DNA of 56,737 nt, from positions 1-56,737 of the forward strand of contig JBOHLS010000017.1 of assembly GCA_050729835.1 (NCBI GenBank), written 5' to 3'. Below are positions 35,577-42,422 of the stretch, piece after piece. This stretch comes from REEB95 sp050729835. GTDB taxonomy: Bacteria > Pseudomonadota > Alphaproteobacteria > ATCC43930 > CGMCC-115725. Position 1 is the stretch's first letter; every line of letters starts with the position of its first letter. The notes below the pieces were generated by a model. The model was not told the origin of the DNA, made no database searches, and saw only the letters and a program-made list of their open reading frames with translations. The translations under genes and the position numbers were made by a program.

Positions 35577-36181
35577 AGCAAGGCCGCAACCCTCCGGCGC
35601 AATTCGGGGATCAGCGTCCGCCGGAACCACGGATTGTTCTTTTCCCACGCCGTCGTGCGCCATGAGGGATGCGGCAGCGGCAAGGTTCCGGCGGGCGCCG
35701 TGCGCCACGCCTTGACCGTCGCGGTCATGCTCCGCCGCTTGGCCTCCGCCATGTAGTAGTCGATGGCGTAGGAGCCGACCAACAGCGAAAGCGCGACCTG
35801 GGGCAGCTCCGCCAACAAGGCCGGATGCCAGCGCGGCGCGCATTCCGGGCGCGGCGGCAGGTCGCCGCCTTTGGCGTCGCGGCCGGGATAGCAGAACGCC
35901 ATGCCCATCACCGCGACCCGGGAGTCGTCGTAGAAGATTTCCCGGCTCACGCCCATCCATTCGCGCAGGCGGTCGCCGCTGCGGTCGTTGAAGTTAAGGC
36001 CGGTCTCGTGGACGCGCGTGCCGGGCGCCTGACTGAGGATGAGAATCCGCGCGCTGCGCGCCACTTGCAGCACCGGCCGCGGGCCGAGCTGCAGGTGCTT
36101 GGCGCAGATGCGGCAGCCGCGCAGCTCGACGAGCAACCGGTCGAGGCTGGCGGTTTGCGGCTGGCGCGCGGCAGCGGTCAC
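35573..36181 (-). CDS. Uracil-DNA glycosylase superfamily protein with Fe-S cysteines
   Basis: A 202-residue UDG-superfamily protein. The uracil-binding region is ILILSQAPGTRVHETG (about 46-61), with FNDRSGDRLREWMG after it, and the DNA-intercalation loop is LPHPSWR. Cys23 and Cys26 (GCRIC), Cys97 (FCYPG) and Cys114 (PECAP) are spaced as in the family with a 4Fe-4S cluster. It probably repairs uracil or another damaged base. GTG 36181 is taken as start because longer starts run through a terminator hairpin and only a TTG is available at 36304. No ribosome-binding site is obvious, so the start is uncertain. Confidence 0.82.
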   Translation of the reverse strand: MTAAARQPQTASLDRLLVELRGCRICAKHLQLGPRPVLQVARSARILILSQAPGTRVHETGLNFNDRSGDRLREWMGVSREIFYDDSRVAVMGMAFCYPGRDAKGGDLPPRPECAPRWHPALLAELPQVALSLLVGSYAIDYYMAEAKRRSMTATVKAWRTAPAGTLPLPHPSWRTTAWEKNNPWFRRTLIPELRRRVAALL

Positions 36182-36200
36182 GGCGGCAAGCTTAGCGCGA

Positions 36201-36236
36201 AAAAGAAAGCGGCGCCTCTTGGTGGGCGCCGTCTTT
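36201..36236. terminator. Bidirectional intrinsic terminator upstream of the UDG-like gene
   Basis: CGGCGCC (36210-36216) and GGCGCCG (36225-36231) form a perfect 7-bp stem with an 8-base loop. On the minus strand the hairpin is followed by CTTTCTTTT, a good T-rich tail for transcripts from the aldolase/dehydrogenase gene. On the plus strand TCTTT follows. It lies about 160 bases past the aldolase/dehydrogenase stop and 20-30 bases before the UDG-like GTG start. Confidence 0.7.
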
Positions 36237-36387
36237 CCGTCCTCGGGCCGCCCAAACTGGACCGTCAAAATCTGCGGGGCGAGGCATCGGCTCTCTAAAA
36301 GCAAACCCCATGCCGAAGACGAAATACGCTATTTTTCAATATCTTAGATTGGGGAGCCGACGCCGGCTGTAAGGCCTGGCGACGCTC

Positions 36388-38445
36388 CTAGCGCAGCGCC
36401 GCGGCAATGTTGCCGCCATCCACCGTCGTGACGTCGCCGGTCGTCTTAAGCGCGGTGGCGTGATAAAGGAACGCCGCCGCCACGTCCTCGGCGGTAACCT
36501 CGCGGCCCAGAAGATTGCCGCGCATGTAATCCTGCTCGCTGACGCCGCGCGCCAGGGCACGCGAGGCGATCATGTCCTTGGTCAGGAGACCGCTGCGCAC
36601 CCGGTCGGCATTGACCGCGTTGGCGCGGATGCCGTCCTTGCCGCATTCCAGCGCGTACTGGCGAACCAGAAGCAGCGTCGCCGCCTTGGGCAGGCCGTAA
36701 GGCCCGAACTCGACGCCGGGATTGATCGCCTGCTTCGAGACGTTGAACAGCAGCGCGCCGCCGAAGCCCTGGGCGCGCATCACCTTGACCGCGGCGCGCG
36801 CGACGCGCTGATGAGCGAAGAAATTGAGCTCGAAGCTCTGGCGCAGGACCTTGTCGTCAAGATCGCCGATGGCGCCCTGCCACGCCGCACCGGCATTGGA
36901 GACGACGATGTCGACGCCGCCGAGCCGGGCGCAACATTCGGCGAATGCAGCGGTTACCGCGCCGTCGTCGGTCACGTCGCATTCGATGCCGAGCGCGTCG
37001 AGCGATTGCGCCAGCGCCTCGACTGCCTTCCTGTCCTTGTCGAGCAGCGCGAGCTCGGCGCCGGCCGCCCGGAAGGCGCGCGACGTCGCCATGCCGATGG
37101 CGCCGGCGGCGCCGGTGATCAGCGCGATCTGGCCGGCGAGCGGCTTCTCCGCCGCCTTGCCGAGCTTGGCCTGCTCGAGCGACCAGTATTCCATCTCGAA
37201 GAGCTTGGCCTCGGGCAGCGATTCGAACCGGCCGAGCGCCTCGGCGTCGGTGATCACGGCGATGGCATTTTCGGCGATGTCGGCGGCGATGATCGCGTCC
37301 TTGCGGCTGCGGCCCATGCCGAAGAGCCCGAGCCCCGGCACCAGAGCGACGCGCGGCAGCGGATCGAGCGGCCGCTTGGGCGGGTTGCTGCGCGCGTTGT
37401 TGCGCGCGAAATAGGCGCGATAGCGCTCGACGAAGCCCTTGGCGGCGGCGAAGGCGTCCTTGTGGAACTGCGCCAGATTGGCGGCATCGGGCGGCGCCAC
37501 CAGCAGGGGCACGTTCTTGGTGCGGATGGTGTGGTCGGGCGTCACCACGCCGGTTTGGGAATAACGCGAAGCCTCGCGGCCATTGACATAGGCGAGGATC
37601 GTCGGCGACGAGCGGAACTCGAGGATCAAGCGGCGCCAGGCGCCTTCGATCCGCTCGTCCTTGACCGCGCAGGCGCCGCGCAGGATGGGCGCGACCTCGG
37701 CCACGCCGGCGACGCGCTGCGGCAACATGATCGCCGGGAAGACGCGGCGCGAGCCTTTCTTCTGGATGCGCGCCTCGGCGGCGCTGACCGCGGCGATCAT
37801 GCGCTCGTAGGCCTCGCGCGCGTCGGCGCCGAAGGTGAAGAGGCCGTGCTTCATCAGGATCAGGCCTTCGACGCGCGGATCGAGCTCGAAGACGCGCGCC
37901 GCCTTCTTGGCGAGGTCGAAGCCCGGCATGACGTAGGGCACGATGCCGAAGCGGCCGTCGTAAACCTCGCGGCAGACCTTCTCGCCGTCAGGCTGGTCGA
38001 CGAGGCTCAACACCGCGTTGGCGTGGGTATGATCGACGAACTTGGCCGGCAGGAAGGCGTGTAGCAGCGTCTCGACCGACGGGTTGGGCGCGCCGGGATC
38101 GAGCAAATTGGCGCGCTGGACGCGCACCATGTCCTCGTCGGCGAGACGGTCGAGCGCGCGCAGCTTGAGGAGCGGCCCCAAACGCACAGCCGGCAGGCCG
38201 GCAGACTCGATATTCGCCATGTCCCAGCCGCTGCCCTTGACGCAGAGCGCGTCGACCTCCTCGCCGAGCAGGTCGAGCACACGCAGCTTGACCGAGGTGT
38301 TGCCGCCGCCGTGCAGCACCAGTCTCGGCTCCTGGCCCAGGAGCCGAGACGTATAGACGCGCAGCGCCAGATCGGGCGCGACGCCCTGTTGGGCATAACG
38401 CGCGACCAGAGCCTCGGCCTCGTCGTCGTTCCAGCGGCTTTGCAT
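36388..38445 (-). CDS. Bifunctional class II aldolase/short-chain dehydrogenase
   Basis: A 685-residue fusion. The N-terminal class II aldolase half (about 1-260) has VLHGGGNTSVKL, VKGSGWDMANIES and the zinc motif DHTHANAVLSL, plus LILMKHGLFTFG. The C-terminal SDR half (about 440-685) has the NAD motif LITGAAGAIGMATSRAF, a NAG at SNAGAAWQG, and a Ser/Tyr/Lys set (NVSKQ, FGPYGLPKAA). It resembles RhaD-type bifunctional enzymes that cleave a 1-phospho-ketose and oxidise the aldehyde, for rhamnose or fucose-like sugar catabolism. ATG 38445 has GGGAG eight bases upstream. It is divergent from the DapA-like lyase across 108 bp, so they may be co-regulated. Confidence 0.9.
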   Translation of the reverse strand: MQSRWNDDEAEALVARYAQQGVAPDLALRVYTSRLLGQEPRLVLHGGGNTSVKLRVLDLLGEEVDALCVKGSGWDMANIESAGLPAVRLGPLLKLRALDRLADEDMVRVQRANLLDPGAPNPSVETLLHAFLPAKFVDHTHANAVLSLVDQPDGEKVCREVYDGRFGIVPYVMPGFDLAKKAARVFELDPRVEGLILMKHGLFTFGADAREAYERMIAAVSAAEARIQKKGSRRVFPAIMLPQRVAGVAEVAPILRGACAVKDERIEGAWRRLILEFRSSPTILAYVNGREASRYSQTGVVTPDHTIRTKNVPLLVAPPDAANLAQFHKDAFAAAKGFVERYRAYFARNNARSNPPKRPLDPLPRVALVPGLGLFGMGRSRKDAIIAADIAENAIAVITDAEALGRFESLPEAKLFEMEYWSLEQAKLGKAAEKPLAGQIALITGAAGAIGMATSRAFRAAGAELALLDKDRKAVEALAQSLDALGIECDVTDDGAVTAAFAECCARLGGVDIVVSNAGAAWQGAIGDLDDKVLRQSFELNFFAHQRVARAAVKVMRAQGFGGALLFNVSKQAINPGVEFGPYGLPKAATLLLVRQYALECGKDGIRANAVNADRVRSGLLTKDMIASRALARGVSEQDYMRGNLLGREVTAEDVAAAFLYHATALKTTGDVTTVDGGNIAAALR

Positions 38446-38553
38446 CGGATGGCTCCCGCGCGGCAGCATAGAACAAGCACGTTGGAGCCGCGAGAGGCGG
38501 GATTTATTTTCGCCGGTCCAACCCTTAAAATGCCACCGAACCAGCGAGGACCC

Positions 38554-39477
38554 ATGGCCGCAGCCCCGCGCGGCGTTTATGCCGCGATCCTGACGCCGCT
38601 CAACGCTAGCCTCGAGCCCGATCTCGGCGCCTTCGTCAATCACGGACGCTGGCTGCTGGCCAACGGCTGCGACGGGCTGGCGCCGCTCGGCACCACCGGC
38701 GAGGCCAATTCGCTGTCGCTGAAGCAGCGCATGCGCGTCATCGAGACGACGCTGACCAAGCTGCCGATCGACCGCTGCATCGTCGGCGCGGGCTCGTGCG
38801 CGCTGGCCGACGCCGTGCAGCTGGCGCGCGAGGCGACCAAGGCCGGCGCCGCCGGCGTGCTGATGCTCCCACCATTCTATTACAAGGACCCGAGCGAGGA
38901 CGGGCTCTACGATTTCTTCGCCGCCGTGATCGAGCGCGTCGCCGAGCCGTGCCTGCGGCTTTACCTCTATCACTTCCCTCAACTATCCGCGGTGCCAATC
39001 ACACCGGCGCTGATCCGCCGTCTGCGGCAGAATTTCAGCGACACCATCGCCGGCCTCAAGGACAGCGGCGGCGACTGGAGCCACTCCGCCGCGCTGCTGA
39101 AGGAATTTCCCGGCTTCGGCGTGTTCTCCGGCAGCGAGCAATACCTGCTCAACAATTTGCGCGCCGGTGGTGTTGGCACGATCTCGGCCGCGGTCAACGT
39201 CACCGCGCCGCTGGCCCAGCCGGTTTACCGCCAATGGCAGACGCCGGAAGCCGATGCGCTGCAGGCGGCACTGACCTCGGTGCGCGTGCTGTTCCAGGAT
39301 TATCCGCTGGTCGCCGGACTCAAGGAGACGCTGGCGCTGATCACCGGCAATCCGGCGTGGCGCGCCATGCTGCCGCCCAACGTCAAGCTGGGACCGACGG
39401 ACGCCGCCACGCTCAAGGCCAAGCTCGTCGAGCTGCCGGCGATGCAGCCGGTGATCGCCGCCGCGCGAGCCGCCTGA
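38554..39477 (+). CDS. DapA-family lyase (dihydrodipicolinate synthase/KDG aldolase type)
   Basis: A 307-residue (beta/alpha)8-barrel lyase of the DHDPS/NAL superfamily. The Schiff-base lysine is in IAGLKDSGGD (about 164-173), the GTTGE motif is at about 46-50, and the catalytic Tyr lies in LYLYHFP. The residue after that Tyr is His rather than the Asn common in DapA, so a sugar-acid aldolase role is more likely than lysine biosynthesis. The ATG at 38554 has AGGA upstream. It is divergent from the aldolase/SDR fusion, which suggests a shared catabolic pathway for a deoxy sugar or sugar acid (inference). Confidence 0.83.
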   Translation: MAAAPRGVYAAILTPLNASLEPDLGAFVNHGRWLLANGCDGLAPLGTTGEANSLSLKQRMRVIETTLTKLPIDRCIVGAGSCALADAVQLAREATKAGAAGVLMLPPFYYKDPSEDGLYDFFAAVIERVAEPCLRLYLYHFPQLSAVPITPALIRRLRQNFSDTIAGLKDSGGDWSHSAALLKEFPGFGVFSGSEQYLLNNLRAGGVGTISAAVNVTAPLAQPVYRQWQTPEADALQAALTSVRVLFQDYPLVAGLKETLALITGNPAWRAMLPPNVKLGPTDAATLKAKLVELPAMQPVIAAARAA

Positions 39478-39487
39478 ATTCCCGTCG

Positions 39488-40462
39488 TTATTGCAGCCGC
39501 GCCTTCTTGAGGAGCGCGGCGCGGTTCGCCGAACGCGGCGTCACCGTGAGCGTATGGCCGTCGCGCTGCAGCGTCAGCGGCACCTCGACTCCGGCGCAGC
39601 CGAGCGACCACAGGCGGCGGTAGAGCGCCGCCAGCGTGCCGACCTCGTGGCCGGCGACCGCCAGCAGGATGTCGCCGACCCGCATGTTGGCGCGACGCGC
39701 CGGACCGTCGTTGCTGAGACCGGCGATGACGACATGATCCTCGATCTCGGTGGCGTAGAACCCCAGCCACGGACGCGGCGGCTTGTTGGCCCGGCCGAGC
39801 GTCAGCAAATCGTCGTAGATCGGCTTCAGCAGGTCGATCGGCACGTTCATGTTGAGATGCTCGGAGTGGCCGCGCTCGCGCGTCTGCTGCAGATGCAGAG
39901 AGCCGATGCCGATGAGCCGGCCGGCGGCGTCGAGCACCGCCGTGCCGCCCCAGTTGGGATGCGCCGGCGCGGTGAACAGCGCCTCGTCAAGCAGATATTC
40001 CCAATAGCCGGCGAATTCCTGCTTGGCGGAAATCCGCGCCGCCAGCGACCGGGCCCGGCCGCCGGCGCCGCCGACCACGATGTCGTCGTCGACCTGCGCC
40101 GTTGCCGACTGGCCGAGCGGGATCGCCGGCAGATCGAGCCGGCCCAGCGCCTGCACCAAGCCGAAGCCGGTTTCCTGGTCGTAGGCGACGACATGACCGG
40201 GCAAGGCGCGGCCGTCGCCGGTGTTGAGCCACAGACTTTCGGCCTCGGTGATGAGATAGCCGATGGTGAGGACGATGCCGTCCTCGCGGATGACCACGCC
40301 GTTGCCGGCGCGCTCGGTGCCAAGCGTCTGGGCGGTGAAGGCGTCCTCGGGCACGGTGGCGCGCAAACCGACCACCGACGACAGCGCGCGCTCCAGGTCG
40401 TAGGCGTAATCGGCCTGGTTGGGCCGCGCCTGGGGTGGCATTTCCGATTCGCTTTCCGCCAT
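39488..40462 (-). CDS. HtrA/DegP-like pseudoprotease with PDZ domain
   Basis: A 324-residue trypsin-like (S1C) fold followed by a PDZ domain (about 230-320: RPWLGFYATEIEDH, NMRVGDILLAVAGHEV). The catalytic triad is absent: the usual TNxHV reads TIGYL (Tyr69 for His), the usual DLAVL region reads ETGFGLVQAL, and the usual GNSGGP reads PNWGGT (Trp171 for the Ser). The oxyanion glycines remain. No signal peptide or membrane anchor is visible, so it is probably cytoplasmic. It may be a peptide-binding adaptor. ATG 40462 has GAGG upstream. It lies 62 bases after arfB on the same strand and is convergent with the lyase gene. Confidence 0.82.
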   Translation of the reverse strand: MAESESEMPPQARPNQADYAYDLERALSSVVGLRATVPEDAFTAQTLGTERAGNGVVIREDGIVLTIGYLITEAESLWLNTGDGRALPGHVVAYDQETGFGLVQALGRLDLPAIPLGQSATAQVDDDIVVGGAGGRARSLAARISAKQEFAGYWEYLLDEALFTAPAHPNWGGTAVLDAAGRLIGIGSLHLQQTRERGHSEHLNMNVPIDLLKPIYDDLLTLGRANKPPRPWLGFYATEIEDHVVIAGLSNDGPARRANMRVGDILLAVAGHEVGTLAALYRRLWSLGCAGVEVPLTLQRDGHTLTVTPRSANRAALLKKARLQ

Positions 40463-40524
40463 GCTGCCTCGTCCGCGAATCCTCGCTTCAGAATACACCG
40501 GCGGCGGCCCGGCGACCCGCCGCG

Positions 40525-40959
40525 CTATTCCTCGCCCGGCCCGACGTGTCGCAGGCGTTTCAAACGGCCGTGCACGCGCTTGTCCTCGACGCGCTTGCGC
40601 ACCGCGGCGAGCGTAGGCCCCATCGGCAGGCGTGGCTTCGCCTTAAACGCGGCGCGGCGCAGCAGCTCCGTCAGCCGCGCGCGCGCGTCGGCGCGGTTGC
40701 GCTCCTGCGAGCGGAAACGCTGGGCGGTGATGACCAGGACTCCGTCACGGCGCAGCCGCTTGCCGGCGATAGTCCCGAGGCGGCGGCGCATGTGGTCGTC
40801 GACACCGGCGGCGCGATTGAGATCGTAATGCAGCTTGACCGCCGTCGACTGTTTCTGGACAGCTTGGCCGCCGGGACCGGAGGCGAGAATGAAATCCTCG
40901 TCGATCGCCCTTTCGTCGATGACGACGGCAATCGGGCGCAGACGCTGTGAGGCCTTCAT
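40525..40959 (-). CDS. arfB: Alternative ribosome-rescue factor ArfB (YaeJ)
   Basis: A 144-residue peptidyl-tRNA hydrolase that rescues stalled ribosomes. The GGQ motif is Gly30-Gly31-Gln32 in ASGPGGQAVQKQ, and the basic C-terminal tail ending VHGRLKRLRHVGPGEE that enters the empty mRNA channel is present. Length matches the family (about 140). The first four bases overlap the stop of the outer-membrane factor gene of the efflux operon, so it is at least partly transcribed with that operon. Confidence 0.95.
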   Translation of the reverse strand: MKASQRLRPIAVVIDERAIDEDFILASGPGGQAVQKQSTAVKLHYDLNRAAGVDDHMRRRLGTIAGKRLRRDGVLVITAQRFRSQERNRADARARLTELLRRAAFKAKPRLPMGPTLAAVRKRVEDKRVHGRLKRLRHVGPGEE

Positions 40960-42422
40960 CGCGGGTCCTTGGTCTCGGCCGCCGCCGGAAACCCGGGCGG
41001 CGGCACCGGCAGCGACGTATCGGGCAGCTCGGTGCTGCTCCAGCCGCCGCCCAGATTCTCGACCAGCAGCACGCTCGCGTTCAAGCGGCTTTGCAGGACG
41101 TTGAGCGCCGTCTGGCGGTCGCCGAGCGCAGTCGCCTCGGCGGTCACCACGCTCGTATAGTCAACGGTGCCGGCGCGGTATTGGTTCAGGATCAGGTGCT
41201 CGGCCTCGCTCGCGGCCTCGACCGCGGCATCCTGCACGTTCGCCTGGTCCTGCAGGACTTTGAGCGCGGCGAGATTGTCCTCGACCCCCTGGAAGGCGGT
41301 GAGCACCGTCTGGCGATAGTTCGCCACCGATTCGTCGTAGCTGGCGCGCGCCGCCGCTACCTGGGCGGTGGTCAGGCCGCCGTTGAAGACGTTGGCGGCG
41401 ATCTGCGGCCCGAACGACCAGGTGAGGCTCGAAGCATGCAGCAGCGTATCGAGCGTGGTGCCGGCGAAGCCGTAGCTGCCGCTGAGCGTCAGCGTCGGGA
41501 AATAGCCGGCGACGGCGACGCCGATCTGCGCGTTGGCCGCCGCCATCTGCCGCTCGGCCTGGGCCACCGTGGGATTGCGCTCGAGCAGCGTCGACGGCAC
41601 GCCGGCCGGCACCACCGGCACCTGCATCGTCAGCGGCGCCGGCGCCAGCGCGAACGAAGCCGGCGGCTTGCCGATCAGCACGGCGATGGCGTGCTCGAGC
41701 TGCGCCCGCGCCACGCCCAACGCCACCATCTGCGAGCGCGCGTTCTCGAGCGTCGCCTGGGCCTGCGCCATGTCGGATTTCCCGACATTGCCCGCGTCGT
41801 ATTTGTTGCGGGTGATGCGGAGCTGCTCGGTATAGGCCGTAACGGTATCTTCGAGCAGCTTGTGCTGGGCGTCGTTGATGCGCAGCTGAAAATAATCCTG
41901 TGCCAGCGTCGCCTGGGCCGAGAGCCGGGCGGCGGCGAGTTGTGCCGCGTCGGCCTGGGCGGTGGCGGTGGCGCTCTCGACGGTGCGGCGGACCTGGCCC
42001 CAGACGTCGATCACCCAGCTGGCATCGACCGGCAGGCTGAAATCGTTGAGGATGCGGCCGCCACCGAACGACCCGGCAGAGGGCTTCGAGCGCGTAAACG
42101 CCGGATCGATGCCGAGCGAGGGGAAATAGCCGGCGCGGCCCTCGGCGACGACGGCAACCGCCTGGCGATAGGCGGCTTCGACCGCCTTGAGATTCTGGTT
42201 CGAGACGTTGACCTGGCTTTCGAGGCCGTCGAGCCCGGGATCGTCGTAGATCGACCACCAGGGCTGGCCCGAGGCCACCGCCTTCGGCTCGGTCGGCTTC
42301 CAGCCCGCGACCTCCTTGTAGGCCGCCGACGTCGCGGCGGGTGGCCGCTGGTAGTCGGGTCCGACCGAGCAGGCGGCGAGTACAATCGCGAAAGCGACGA
42401 CGCAGGCGCGGCACATGCTCAT
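40956..42422 (-). CDS. RND efflux outer-membrane factor (OprM/NodT family lipoprotein)
   Basis: A 488-residue outer-membrane lipoprotein of the TolC-like family. The signal ends in VLAACS (Cys18), followed by VGPDYQRPP. Two internal repeats of the outer-membrane factor fold are visible, with the GGGRIL and WVIDVWGQVRR segments early and SFGPQIAANVFNGG, then VANYRQTVLTAFQGVEDNLA, late. It forms the exit duct for the RND permeases encoded upstream. The ATG at 42422 overlaps the permease stop (ATGA); a second ATG at 42416 is in frame and also has GGGAG at fair spacing. Confidence 0.93.
   Translation of the reverse strand: MSMCRACVVAFAIVLAACSVGPDYQRPPAATSAAYKEVAGWKPTEPKAVASGQPWWSIYDDPGLDGLESQVNVSNQNLKAVEAAYRQAVAVVAEGRAGYFPSLGIDPAFTRSKPSAGSFGGGRILNDFSLPVDASWVIDVWGQVRRTVESATATAQADAAQLAAARLSAQATLAQDYFQLRINDAQHKLLEDTVTAYTEQLRITRNKYDAGNVGKSDMAQAQATLENARSQMVALGVARAQLEHAIAVLIGKPPASFALAPAPLTMQVPVVPAGVPSTLLERNPTVAQAERQMAAANAQIGVAVAGYFPTLTLSGSYGFAGTTLDTLLHASSLTWSFGPQIAANVFNGGLTTAQVAAARASYDESVANYRQTVLTAFQGVEDNLAALKVLQDQANVQDAAVEAASEAEHLILNQYRAGTVDYTSVVTAEATALGDRQTALNVLQSRLNASVLLVENLGGGWSSTELPDTSLPVPPPGFPAAAETKDPR

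Noticed and set aside
36310..36372. 20-codon frame starting at ATG 36309 in the AT-rich gap
   Set aside because: No ribosome-binding site, no recognisable sequence and terminal arginine run; the AT richness is better explained as promoter DNA.
38446..38982. N-terminal extension of the aldolase/dehydrogenase fusion
   Set aside because: The extension is antisense to the DapA-like gene and has no conserved sequence, while ATG 38445 has a good ribosome-binding site at the family N-terminus.
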